A stretch of 64,000 nt of DNA from Fimbriimonadaceae bacterium (lineage in GTDB: Bacteria > Armatimonadota > Fimbriimonadia > Fimbriimonadales > Fimbriimonadaceae), in the NCBI GenBank assembly GCA_020850835.1, contig JADZDX010000033.1, positions 1 to 64,000 of the forward strand, given 5' to 3'. A program made the position numbers and the translations under genes. Positions 9,695-18,691 of this stretch are shown one piece after another. The notes under the pieces are model-generated. The model was not told the origin of the DNA and searched no databases. It saw only the letters and a program-made list of their open reading frames with translations. Position 1 is the stretch's first letter; each line of letters opens with the position of its first letter.

Positions 9695-10937
9695 GCTGGT
9701 TGCCAGCTTCCCCGACCAAGTAGAAGCTTCCTGTGACAAGGACATCTGAGCCGGAACGTTGGGCACTCAAGAGTCCCGATTTCACCGATTGGTGAACCGT
9801 CACCGGTAGCCCAAGTTCGGTGATCTGTTCAGCGAGGACGTGGGGGGGCACCGCACGATGGAAGTCGATCGGGACGAGGTGCAATTCCGAGATGAGCGCC
9901 TTGAGCGGCTCGAAGAATGCGACCGGATCGTGGCCAGCCAACATCCCTGCAACGACCGGGATCTTATCAGCCGAATTGCTCAAGGTCAGGGCGAGCATGG
10001 CCGCCGCATCCTGGTTGTGAGCACCATCCAGAATGAATGTTGTGGTCCCTACCTTGCGCCTTTCCATCCGGCCAGGCAAGCGGACCGATTCAACCCCTTT
10101 GGATACGCACTCTGGACTAACGATAGCTCCGGCTGCATCGCATGCCGCGATGGCAACCGCCATATTCCCCACTTGGTGAGGCCCGGCTAACTTGGGCCAC
10201 CCCGCGAGAAATTCTGCCTGAGGAGTACGCACTCGGTAGCCTTCCTCCTGAACAGTCCAAGTCACCTCCTGACCCAAGCGCCAAAGTGGGGCGTTCAGCT
10301 GGCTTGCAACGTTTTCAATAATGGCCCTCGCCTCAGCAGGGATCGCTCCGATGACCACCGGCTTTCCTGGCTTAATGATTCCGGACTTCTCGAACGCGAT
10401 CTCTTCCAGGGTGTTCCCAAGGATTGCCGTGTGATCCAATCCAATACTGGTGATGACCGAAACCTCGCCGTTGATCACATTGGTGGCGTCAAATCGCCCT
10501 CCCAAACCAACTTCAAGAGCGACCCAGTCGCACCCGGCTTCCTCCCATGCCGCAAGCCCGATCGCCGTCTTCATCTCGAACTCGGTGATTTCCTCCCCCG
10601 ATTCCTCTCCAATCGCCAGCAATCGAGTTGCAAGACGAGCAAATGAATCTGGAGCTAGGTACCTGCGACCAATTTGGATCCTTTCCATCGGGTCGTGCAC
10701 AAATGGGCTGAAGAAGGCACCTGCCCGGTGACCCTGCTCAATCAAGATGCTTTGAACGGTCGCCGTGACGCTACCCTTGCCATTAGTTCCGGTAATGTGA
10801 ATGAACTTGACTGAGGGCTCGATCTGGGCGAGTTCGAGGAACCGAAACATGCGGTCCAGCCCCAAACGCCAGCCTCGCGGGGCAAGCGCCGATACCGCAA
10901 CAAGGGCCTCTTCGTAGTTCACGTGCCGATTATGCAA
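9666..10937 (-). CDS. folC: Bifunctional folylpolyglutamate synthase / dihydrofolate synthase
   Basis: FIHITGTNGKGSVTATVQSIL, FSPFVHDPMERIQI, GLDHTAILGNTLEEIAFEKSGIIKPG motifs. Confidence 0.93.
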   Translation of the reverse strand: MHNRHVNYEEALVAVSALAPRGWRLGLDRMFRFLELAQIEPSVKFIHITGTNGKGSVTATVQSILIEQGHRAGAFFSPFVHDPMERIQIGRRYLAPDSFARLATRLLAIGEESGEEITEFEMKTAIGLAAWEEAGCDWVALEVGLGGRFDATNVINGEVSVITSIGLDHTAILGNTLEEIAFEKSGIIKPGKPVVIGAIPAEARAIIENVASQLNAPLWRLGQEVTWTVQEEGYRVRTPQAEFLAGWPKLAGPHQVGNMAVAIAACDAAGAIVSPECVSKGVESVRLPGRMERRKVGTTTFILDGAHNQDAAAMLALTLSNSADKIPVVAGMLAGHDPVAFFEPLKALISELHLVPIDFHRAVPPHVLAEQITELGLPVTVHQSVKSGLLSAQRSGSDVLVTGSFYLVGEAGNQLTHLESRNQ

Positions 10938-10970
10938 CCCACTTAGGGGGGCCTGCGTCCATTTAGGTGA

Positions 10971-11120
10971 ATGCTGGTTATTGCAATCGTTCTCTTCGTC
11001 CTATTTATCCTCGGAATTGTCGTCTTCATTGCCGCCAACGCAGGCCGAGGTCAAGAGGATTGGAACTCCTTTATGCAGGATGAACCCAGCAAGGGCGAGA
11101 CCGATCCGGCAGATTCCTGA
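10971..11120 (+). CDS. Small single-pass membrane protein (49 aa)
   Basis: ATG at 10971 reads MLVIAIVLFVLFILGIVVFIAANAGRGQEDWNSFMQDEPSKGETDPADS then TGA; shorter than the supplied ORF cutoff. Confidence 0.5.
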   Translation: MLVIAIVLFVLFILGIVVFIAANAGRGQEDWNSFMQDEPSKGETDPADS

Positions 11121-11154
11121 ACCCGCGCCGCACGAGGTACAATCGCCAGCGGTT

Positions 11155-11231
11155 CGGGGTGTAGCTCAGCTTGGTAGAGCGCGTGCTTTGGGAGCATGAG
11201 GCCGCAGGTTCAAATCCTGTCGCCCCGACCA
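11155..11231 (+). tRNA. tRNA-Pro (TGG), CCA encoded
   Basis: CGGGGTG/CGCCCCG acceptor stem, TAGCTCAGCTTGGTAGAGC D arm, GCTTTGGGAGC anticodon loop, GGTTCAAATCC T arm, CCA end. Confidence 0.97.
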
Positions 11232-11278
11232 CCGGCTCGGAACGTCCTCGTTGTTCGGAACGTAATAGTAATAAAGCT

Positions 11279-11788
11279 ATGAAAGCACCCACCCTTGCCC
11301 TCGCTGCCCTCATCTTCACGCCTTTGATGGCTCAGGCCCCCAGTGCAACGTCGGAGTACGTCGGCAAGCCCATGCCCGCCTTCACAATGAAGGGTTTGGA
11401 TGGCAAAACGCTTACTAATGCCAGTCTCAAGGGCAAAGTGGTGCTCTTGGACTTCTGGGCGACCTGGTGCGGGCCGTGCAAGGCCATTTCTCCCATGATC
11501 GAGAAGCTTCACAAGGCCTATAAGGGTAAGGCCGTTGCCATCTATGGGGCCAATGTGTGGGAACGGGGGGACAAGAATGGTGCTAAAGCTCGAGCCTACG
11601 CGAAAGAGCACAAGTACACCTACCCCATGACCTTTGGCAACGAAACGCTGGCTACCAAGTTGAGGATCGAAGGTATTCCAACTTTGCTTGTCATGGATAA
11701 AAAGGGCGTCGTTCGAAATGTTTACGTTGGGTTTGACCCAAAGAACGAAGCCAAGCTCCGAGCGGTCATTGACGGCCTGTTGAAATAA
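11279..11788 (+). CDS. TlpA-like thiol-disulfide oxidoreductase with signal peptide
   Basis: WATWCGPCK active site, N-terminal hydrophobic leader MKAPTLALAALIFTPLMAQA; start trimmed to ATG 11279 to clear the tRNA. Confidence 0.9.
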   Translation: MKAPTLALAALIFTPLMAQAPSATSEYVGKPMPAFTMKGLDGKTLTNASLKGKVVLLDFWATWCGPCKAISPMIEKLHKAYKGKAVAIYGANVWERGDKNGAKARAYAKEHKYTYPMTFGNETLATKLRIEGIPTLLVMDKKGVVRNVYVGFDPKNEAKLRAVIDGLLK

Positions 11789-11832
11789 CGGATTTTCTTC
11801 GGCTTCTCCCGATCGTGCTGTAGAATCAATGC

Positions 11833-13710
11833 GTGTTGACCACGCGGACTGTTTGCGCTGCGACCCTTCTAGCCTTTGTTGGAGCTTGTTGGGCTGATTC
11901 CCTCTTTGTCTATAAGCAGGAACGACGTCTCGTCCCGATAAACGACCGTTACATCGTTGCCGGTGGGCAATTCTCGCTTGAAGGTGAGGCCCACCTTCCG
12001 GGCTACCGCCTTGTGCGAAGCCAAAATGCGCTCCAAGCCATTTCACTAGCCCGCCCTGCACGCGGTCAGTTCGTTACCAACGCTTATGTAAATGCGTCTG
12101 GCGGCATGATGTACCCGACACGGGACATCTATATCGCTTTCACGAGCGATGTTAGCCCGACCTCCGCGTTGGCAATCGTGAGGCGTGAAGTCGGGGGCGA
12201 GATCCTCGAAGTCAATGCATCGGGGCTCCCCAATACCCTCCTCCTCCGAACTCCTTGCCGTACCGGTGCCGAAGTCCTCAGGTTAGCAGCCCGAATGGCG
12301 AAGCGAAAGGACACCCGTTACGCCTTCCCAAACATGGTGATGTCGGTTGAGCCTGCCTTCATCCCAAATGACCCGCTCTTTGGCGACGAATGGCACCTTA
12401 GGAATACGGGACAATCTGGCGGAACCTCTGATGTTGATTTCGATGCCGACGATGCCTGGGACGTCACGACTTCCAATCCAAGTATCAAGACGCTGATCAT
12501 GGATAACGGCGTGGACGGGAACCATCCAGATCTGGTCCTCAGCGCGGGGGCAACGTTTACGGGTGAACCTGGGAATGGAACCCCCTTCACAAGCTCGGAT
12601 AACCACGGCACGCCGGTTGCCAGTTGCGTTGCCGCGACCATGAACAACTCCCTCGGCGTGGTGGGGGTGGCACCGGGATCGCTCGTGATCTCCGCAAAGC
12701 CATACTCGTTCATCTCGCCCGACTGGTACACCGAAACAAGTTGGCTCCTCGCCAGCCTTGACTTCGCATACAGTCAGGGTGCCCGGATTACCAATAACTC
12801 GTGGACGTACGATGATGTAATCCCGCCCTTTGACGACAAGCTCACCGCCATGTTCAATGCCGGGATGGTCCACTTTGCTGCGGCTGGCAATGCCAACACG
12901 GCCACAGTCTCCTATCCGGCTAGTGCACCGAATGTGGTTTCAGTGATGTCAATCAACCGAACTGGTGCCCGCTCAAGCTTTAGCTCCTACGGTCCTGGCA
13001 TTGACTTTGCTTCCCCGGGCTCCGCGATCGTCATGACTGATCGTGTTGGCAGTCCCGGCTATGCCACCGGCGACTACGTCACGGCGAACGGCACGTCATT
13101 CGCCTCGCCCAACCTTGCCGGACTAACCGCTCTTGTCCTTGGCGCCAATCCGCTTCTCAGTTCAGACGCTGCCATAACCTGTCTGACTGGCTCCGCCATT
13201 GACCTGGGGACAACGGGCTACGATACTACCTTTGGGAATGGTCTACCCAATGCACCCCAAGCGGTCCAGCTGGCCCTCGGCTTCCGATGGAACGGCACGA
13301 TTACCTTTGGAGACCTAAATGGCCCCGCCCCCACAAGCGCCTCCTTCTTCTTTGATCTCCCAGACGTGTTAAGAGACCGGACGACTTCGGTCACCCTTAG
13401 TGCCAGTGCGTTCGATCAGATTGCACCAGATGGTCAATTTGAAGTCTATGCGTCCTGTCGCCCGTGGCTACGCAAGAAACTAACCCTCAACAATGGTGGG
13501 ACCGTGGTCAGTCAATCCTTCTCCATGACCAATGGCGACGCCGATGGTTCTGGTGAGGTGGACGCCGCCGACATTGACTTTGTCATTCAATGGTTTGGCA
13601 CTGCGCCGACTCAGGGTGAGGAGATGTTCGCTGACCTAGACCGCTCTGGTGAGGTGGATGCAGCCGATATTGATGTCGCCATCAGTAACTTCGGCGCAGT
13701 TGGCGACTAG
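11833..13710 (+). CDS. Secreted S8 subtilisin-like serine protease with C-terminal dockerin-like tail
   Basis: Subtilase motifs LIMDNGVDGNHPDL, DNHGTPVAS, NGTSFASPNLAG; C-terminal GDADGSGEVDAADIDFVI and DRSGEVDAADIDVAI repeats; GTG start. Confidence 0.93.
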   Translation: MLTTRTVCAATLLAFVGACWADSLFVYKQERRLVPINDRYIVAGGQFSLEGEAHLPGYRLVRSQNALQAISLARPARGQFVTNAYVNASGGMMYPTRDIYIAFTSDVSPTSALAIVRREVGGEILEVNASGLPNTLLLRTPCRTGAEVLRLAARMAKRKDTRYAFPNMVMSVEPAFIPNDPLFGDEWHLRNTGQSGGTSDVDFDADDAWDVTTSNPSIKTLIMDNGVDGNHPDLVLSAGATFTGEPGNGTPFTSSDNHGTPVASCVAATMNNSLGVVGVAPGSLVISAKPYSFISPDWYTETSWLLASLDFAYSQGARITNNSWTYDDVIPPFDDKLTAMFNAGMVHFAAAGNANTATVSYPASAPNVVSVMSINRTGARSSFSSYGPGIDFASPGSAIVMTDRVGSPGYATGDYVTANGTSFASPNLAGLTALVLGANPLLSSDAAITCLTGSAIDLGTTGYDTTFGNGLPNAPQAVQLALGFRWNGTITFGDLNGPAPTSASFFFDLPDVLRDRTTSVTLSASAFDQIAPDGQFEVYASCRPWLRKKLTLNNGGTVVSQSFSMTNGDADGSGEVDAADIDFVIQWFGTAPTQGEEMFADLDRSGEVDAADIDVAISNFGAVGD

Positions 13711-13765
13711 CCCAGGTTACTTGTGGTAACGATCGGGCAATCCAAAAAGGTAGTCTTAGCTACTT

Positions 13766-15256
13766 ATGCCGACTGCTATAGATGCACTGAAATCCAGGCT
13801 CTTTGACGTTAATGCCCTCAATGCCGCCATGGCCATGCTGGACTGGGATCAGCAGACCTACATGCCCAAGGGGGGAGCGAATGCTCGGGCCGAGCACAGT
13901 AGCCTTCTGGCACGGATGGCGCACGAAGCATTTGTTAGCGAAGAAACCCAGCGGGCTCTCGAGGAAGCCGCCAAGGAAGTCGAACCCGGGACCGATGAGG
14001 CCGCGATAGTCAGGAACACCCAGCGCAACATGAAGCTGCGCACGAAGTTCCCCGCTGATCTCGTGGCGCGCAAGAGCAAGCTGAGCGCCGAGGGCCATGA
14101 GGCATGGGTAACCGCCAGGGCAAACAATGATTTCAAGACATTTGCTCCGATCCTAGATGAGCTTTTCGAGATTACTAAGGAGGAAGCGAATCTCCTCGGC
14201 TACGAGAACCATATCTACGACGCGCTCATTGACATGTACGAGGAAGGGGCAACCCACGCTCAATGTCAAGCCATTTTCGACGAAATCCGCGGGCCTATTG
14301 TCCAATTGGTTAAGGACATCAAGGAGTCACCAAATCAACCTGACGACAGCTTCCTTTATGGGGAATGGCCCAACGACAAACAGCGGGAGTTCACCGAATG
14401 GCTTCTCAAGCAAATCGGATTTGATATGGATCGGGGACGGCAGGATACAGCCCCTCACCCGTTCTGTACGGGTTGGTCAGTCGGAGACATCCGCCTAACC
14501 ACTCGGTTCAAGGATTACCTTCCGAGTGCCTTGTTTGGAACTCTTCACGAAGCCGGACACGGCATGTACGAGCAAGGAAGCCCAATGGCATGGGATCGCA
14601 CGCCTCTCGCCGGTGGAGTGAGCCTCGGCGTTCACGAAAGCCAAAGCCGACTTTGGGAGAACATCGTGGGGCGCAGCGAGGCCTTTATCACCTGGATGCT
14701 TCCCACGCTTGGGTCTTACTTCCCAGCCCTGTCCAACACGGATCCAACGAGCATGTACCGCGCAACCAACAAGGTTGAGCCTTCGTTTATCCGAGTCGAA
14801 GCCGATGAGGTGACCTACAACCTCCATATCATGGTTCGCTTCGAAGTCGAATGCGCCGTTCTGGAGGGCAAGCTCGCTGTCAATGACATGCCCGCTTACT
14901 GGAACAGCAAGTACGAGGAGTACCTCGGTATCACGCCGCGCACCGATAGCGAGGGTTGCCTCCAAGACGTGCACTGGAGCATGGGTAGCATCGGCTACTT
15001 CCCCACCTACACGATGGGCAACCTACTCAGCTATCAGTTCTGGAATTGCCTCGAGAAGGACCTCGGCGATACCGATGCCATGATCGCACGGGGCGACTTC
15101 CAGCCGATTCTTGAATGGCTCATCCAGAAGATCTATCGCCACGGAGCAAAGTACCCGCCACAGGAGCTTGTCCCGATGGTGACCGGTAAGCCCATGGGCG
15201 CGTCGGATTACCTAGCGCGACTCTCTCAAAAGTATCGCGCAGTTTACGGGCTCTAA
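13766..15256 (+). CDS. Carboxypeptidase M32 (Taq-type)
   Basis: HEAGH zinc motif (GTLHEAGHGMYEQG), HESQSRLWEN motif. Confidence 0.95.
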   Translation: MPTAIDALKSRLFDVNALNAAMAMLDWDQQTYMPKGGANARAEHSSLLARMAHEAFVSEETQRALEEAAKEVEPGTDEAAIVRNTQRNMKLRTKFPADLVARKSKLSAEGHEAWVTARANNDFKTFAPILDELFEITKEEANLLGYENHIYDALIDMYEEGATHAQCQAIFDEIRGPIVQLVKDIKESPNQPDDSFLYGEWPNDKQREFTEWLLKQIGFDMDRGRQDTAPHPFCTGWSVGDIRLTTRFKDYLPSALFGTLHEAGHGMYEQGSPMAWDRTPLAGGVSLGVHESQSRLWENIVGRSEAFITWMLPTLGSYFPALSNTDPTSMYRATNKVEPSFIRVEADEVTYNLHIMVRFEVECAVLEGKLAVNDMPAYWNSKYEEYLGITPRTDSEGCLQDVHWSMGSIGYFPTYTMGNLLSYQFWNCLEKDLGDTDAMIARGDFQPILEWLIQKIYRHGAKYPPQELVPMVTGKPMGASDYLARLSQKYRAVYGL

Positions 15257-16182
15257 CCCGCCGGAGTAGCTGTCTTGAACTTGTCAAGATACTTGCCGCA
15301 GCAAGCTCGAATCCGCCCACGGATTCGATTGATGTAGGCGGCGCGCTCAGTCACGCTGATCGCGCCCCTTGCATCCAACACATTGAAGATGTGCGAACAT
15401 TTCAACGCCAGGTCCAAGGCTGGATACACCAAAGCGCCTTTCCGCTCCGAAGCCTGCTTAGTGGTAAGGATGTCAAGTTCCTCATCCCAGTAAACGGGTG
15501 TTTCGATGACCCGCTTGCTTTCGGCCTCATAGAGGTCGAAAATCTGCAACAGCATCTCCGTGTTCGCCACCTCAAAGTTGTACACGTTGTGCTGCATCTC
15601 GAGGTCGTACTCCGTTTCCTTGTAGGTCATCGCCTCATTCCACTGGAGGTCCGTCCAGAACGAGTTTTGGTTGTTGAGCATGAGGCAAAGTCGCTCCGGT
15701 CCGTACGTAATCTCGGCGCAAACCGGATCGCAGTCGTAGCCGCCCATCTGTTGGAAGAACGTGAATTGCGTCACCTCGGTGCCGTCTACCCAGACCTCCC
15801 AGCCCACGCCGGCGGCACCCGCGGCCTGACTCTCCCAATCGTCCTCGACGAGGCGAATGTCGTTCTTCTGGGTGTCAAACCCGATCGCATTCAGGCTCCC
15901 CATGTAGAGGTCCACGATATTGTCCGGGCTCGGCTTCATCACCACTTGGTATTGGTAGTAGCGTTGGTTGCGCATCGGGTTGCGCGTGTAGCGGCCATCG
16001 GCGGGGCGGCGGCTGGGCTGCACGTAGGCGACATTCCAAGATTCCGGCCCGAGGCAGCGCAAGGTCGTCGCCGGGTGCATGGTTCCCGCCCCGACCTCGA
16101 CATCGTAGCCCTGCAAGATCGCGCAACCCTGCGCGGCCCAGTACTCGTTAAGTCGGCGGATGATTTCTTGGAAGGTGACCAT
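15253..16182 (-). CDS. glyQ: Glycyl-tRNA synthetase alpha subunit
   Basis: MVTFQEIIRRLNEYWAAQGCAILQGYDVEVGAGTMHPATTLRCLGPE...; start set to ATG 16182 because the ORF extension to 16242 is REP sequence. Confidence 0.95.
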   Translation of the reverse strand: MVTFQEIIRRLNEYWAAQGCAILQGYDVEVGAGTMHPATTLRCLGPESWNVAYVQPSRRPADGRYTRNPMRNQRYYQYQVVMKPSPDNIVDLYMGSLNAIGFDTQKNDIRLVEDDWESQAAGAAGVGWEVWVDGTEVTQFTFFQQMGGYDCDPVCAEITYGPERLCLMLNNQNSFWTDLQWNEAMTYKETEYDLEMQHNVYNFEVANTEMLLQIFDLYEAESKRVIETPVYWDEELDILTTKQASERKGALVYPALDLALKCSHIFNVLDARGAISVTERAAYINRIRGRIRACCGKYLDKFKTATPAG

Positions 16183-16186
16183 TTCT

Positions 16187-16243
16187 TTGGAGTGCGGTAT
16201 CTCCCGATACCGCTTTGGTTTTGCCGATCTCCTGATCGGCAAG
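16187..16243 (-). repeat. REP unit, left copy (inverted relative to right copies)
   Basis: GCGGTATC-TCCC-GATACCGC (16194-16213) and TGCCGATC-TCCT-GATCGGCA (16222-16241); shares TTTGGAGTGCGGTATCTCCCGATACCGCTTT with the reverse complement of the right copies. Confidence 0.85.
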
Positions 16244-16268
16244 CTTAGCTACGGATTATGACGCGTCC

Positions 16269-16290
16269 TTGGAGTGCGTTATCTCCAGAT
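16269..16290 (-). repeat. Degenerate REP remnant
   Basis: TTGGAGTGCGTTATCTCCAGAT resembles TTGGAGTGCGGTATCTCCCGAT of the intact unit. Confidence 0.5.
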
Positions 16291-16294
16291 CGAA

Positions 16295-16849
16295 CTACAG
16301 CCAGCTATTGGGTTCAACAGCGTATTCATCCACTTCAGCAATCGAATCATCCTTGAAAGACCTCACCGTCTCAACATAGCTTTTGGGCGCAAAGCGTTCG
16401 AACCAGAAAGCAGAACAAAACGGATACATCGCGGCATCGGAAACTACTCCATGCCGCACTGGATTGTAATGGACGTAGTGAAGCCGGACCATGAATGATT
16501 TTTCAAAGGTCAGTTGCTTATCGAAATAGTTGTGCCAAACCGTTCGCCCTGGAGTTTGGTCGGCGTTGTTCGCATGCCTCGCCGTGAACTTGTGCACAGC
16601 CTGAATTGTCCTCGAGATCGAACGATCTCCTTTCGAATTGGATACGACAACATGGTAGTGATTGGGGAACACAGCCCACGCCAATGCCTCAAATCCATCG
16701 CGCTCAAGAGTGTCGAGCAAGCTTGCTTGAAGGACCTCCAGTTTCTCCTTCCCCCGGAAGATGTGCTGGTGCTTGTAGGTCGCTGCAGTAACCATGACCA
16801 CCCCATCTTGGATGAGGCGATGAGTCGGTGCGTGCGGCCAAGGACGCAT
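16295..16849 (-). CDS. REP-associated tyrosine transposase (RAYT, Y1/IS200-like)
   Basis: AWAVFPNHYHVVV (HxH catalytic motif), LHYVHYNPVRHGVV C-terminal motif; ATG 16849 (MRPWPHAP) preferred over TTG 16873. Confidence 0.9.
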   Translation of the reverse strand: MRPWPHAPTHRLIQDGVVMVTAATYKHQHIFRGKEKLEVLQASLLDTLERDGFEALAWAVFPNHYHVVVSNSKGDRSISRTIQAVHKFTARHANNADQTPGRTVWHNYFDKQLTFEKSFMVRLHYVHYNPVRHGVVSDAAMYPFCSAFWFERFAPKSYVETVRSFKDDSIAEVDEYAVEPNSWL

Positions 16850-16869
16850 CTCCAAATCATAACACGTGT

Positions 16870-16929
16870 CCAACGCCGATCAGGAGATCGGCTGATCTAA
16901 AGCGGTATCGGGAGATACCGCACTCCAAA
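16870..16929 (+). repeat. REP unit, right copy A
   Basis: CCAACGCCGATCAGGAGATCGGCTGATCTAAAGCGGTATCGGGAGATACCGCACTCCAAA; two hairpins at 16875-16892 and 16902-16921. Confidence 0.9.
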
Positions 16930-16942
16930 GCATAACACGCAT

Positions 16943-17002
16943 CCAACGCCGATCGGGAGATCGGCTGATCTAAAGCGGTATCGGGAGATACCGCACTCCA
17001 AA
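16943..17002 (+). repeat. REP unit, right copy B
   Basis: 59 of 60 positions identical to copy A (A/G in the first loop), 73 bp downstream; hairpins 16948-16965 and 16975-16994. Confidence 0.9.
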
Positions 17003-17845
17003 TTACTTCTGCAAATCCGGAACCCAGGCCGTTGTCCGACCGCCCACTTGCTCCCGAATAATGTCGTGCCCATCAAACTGCGGAACGCCCTTCTTGCCGC
17101 CCCAGCGAACATGAAACAGCCAGTCCGCCGGGAACTGCGCCTTGTCTGCGCCCTTCTCGACCGCTAAATCAATCACGTCCTCGATCGCCTTCTTCAGGGC
17201 CCCGGCTTCCTTCTCCTTCAAAGAAGTCCCCAGCCGGTGAGGCGAGAGCCGCGCCATGAGCATCACCTCATCGGCGATCCAATTACCGACTCCGGCAAAC
17301 AGCGCCTGATCAAGCAGAATCGCCTTCAGCGGCGCCTTGCGCTTCTTCAGTAACGCATGTAACTCAGAAGAAGAAGGCAACCCCTGCCAGGAATCAAAGC
17401 CCAATGCCCCGACTCGCTTGTCCGTCTCCGGCGAATCGCTCAGCCACAAGCGCGAAAGCCGGCGGCCGTCGGTCATCGCGATGCGTCTTCCCTCCTCGGT
17501 GGTCACCATCAGCTTCAAGAAGCGCGGCCGGCCCTCTTCGTCGTCGAGGGGCATGTTGCCCATCTCGCGAATGCGGATTGTCGGCTCGCCCATCTCCCGA
17601 ATCCAGCCCGCCATCCCAAGGTGTCCGAAGAGCCAAGGCTTCTTATCGAGTTCGATCCACCAATACTTCCCTTTGCGCCCGACCCCGGTCACCTTCGCGC
17701 CCTTCAGGTGCTCCTCCATCGCCGTGTTCGGGAACCGCCCCAACACGATCTCATCGGGCGCGACCTCGACCTCTTGGATCGTGTGCCCCTTCAGCGCCCG
17801 CTCCATCACACGGCGGACGGTCTCGACTTCGGGCAATTCGGGCAT
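17003..17845 (-). CDS. mutM: Formamidopyrimidine-DNA glycosylase
   Basis: MPELPEVETVRR N-terminus, GVGNWIADEVML helix-two-turn-helix motif. Confidence 0.93.
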   Translation of the reverse strand: MPELPEVETVRRVMERALKGHTIQEVEVAPDEIVLGRFPNTAMEEHLKGAKVTGVGRKGKYWWIELDKKPWLFGHLGMAGWIREMGEPTIRIREMGNMPLDDEEGRPRFLKLMVTTEEGRRIAMTDGRRLSRLWLSDSPETDKRVGALGFDSWQGLPSSSELHALLKKRKAPLKAILLDQALFAGVGNWIADEVMLMARLSPHRLGTSLKEKEAGALKKAIEDVIDLAVEKGADKAQFPADWLFHVRWGGKKGVPQFDGHDIIREQVGGRTTAWVPDLQK

Positions 17846-17973
17846 GAGTGCATTATGAAAGCTTTGGACCAGCCCCCATTCGTTGTCGCGAAGGCTCGCG
17901 AGGACACTGCGAAGGAAGGGCTAACCCGACCTGCGGCATGCCGCCCCATTAACCCCGGCGCTACTCAGCCCGC

Positions 17974-18567
17974 CTATTTCTTGCGACGGTACGCCTTAAG
18001 CATGCCGAAGAGGCCAAGAAGGGCAAGCCCCGTCCCAGGCTCAGGGACAGCGCCAAACACAACATTGTCAACTGCAACATAGTCGTTCAGATCAACATCT
18101 AGACGAGCACTAGTAATATCGCTCGCCGTAGAGGTCACACCAAAGAAACGCCATAGCCCGGGCGAGTTGTTCTGGAGCGCAAAGGTTGTCGGCGTATTCC
18201 CCTGAGAAATCGTAACCGAGTTAGTGAATTGACTATCGTGATAGAAAAAGCCGAAAGCGCCCTTAGCCGAAGGCAAGGTCATGACGACGCCAATGCCGCC
18301 GGCCTCCGTATGCTCGTTGACATCTAGAACATTGGGGCCGGAAAGGGCAAAGCTGCGAGCAGTTGACCGAATGTTTGCATTGCCAATCCCCGTGAAAGTG
18401 ACGCCCGAAAGAACGGTGACCGGACCAGTCGCCGAATCAAAGTCGATGCTGGTGAGTGCCCCAGTTGCTGATGCGAAAGTAGCATAGTTCGTGTAAATCG
18501 TCAGCGCATTCGAAGCTGCCGCAAACCCGATACCAAGCGAAAGTAATCCAACTCTAAAAATATTCAT
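17974..18567 (-). CDS. PEP-CTERM sorting-domain protein
   Basis: N-terminal signal peptide; C-terminal VPEPGTGLALLGLFGMLKAYRRKK. Confidence 0.88.
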   Translation of the reverse strand: MNIFRVGLLSLGIGFAAASNALTIYTNYATFASATGALTSIDFDSATGPVTVLSGVTFTGIGNANIRSTARSFALSGPNVLDVNEHTEAGGIGVVMTLPSAKGAFGFFYHDSQFTNSVTISQGNTPTTFALQNNSPGLWRFFGVTSTASDITSARLDVDLNDYVAVDNVVFGAVPEPGTGLALLGLFGMLKAYRRKK

Positions 18568-18691
18568 TACTTAAAGCCTAAAGGATTTGCTGGCGTTCGA
18601 CCGCTGTTATTTTTACGGGGTTTCGTGGGCTGGGTAAGTTCCGCATAGCACCCCCTTGTGGGCGCAAGACCATTCACCCCGGCACCTTGCC

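Larger units (their letters stand above)
16187..17002. mobile_element. RAYT transposase with flanking inverted REP units
   Basis: Y1-type transposase ORF flanked on both sides by the same double-hairpin repeat in opposite orientations. Confidence 0.75.

Noticed and set aside
11210-12061. 283 aa minus-strand ORF across thioredoxin and protease genes
   Set aside because: Spans two well-supported plus-strand genes and a tRNA.
15391-16248. 285 aa plus-strand ORF antisense to glyQ
   Set aside because: Antisense shadow of a clear glyQ gene with no recognisable motifs.
16870-17002. Two direct 60 bp repeats as a mini CRISPR array
   Set aside because: Repeats are double hairpins flanking a RAYT gene, only two direct copies, 13 bp between them and no cas genes; REP explanation fits better.
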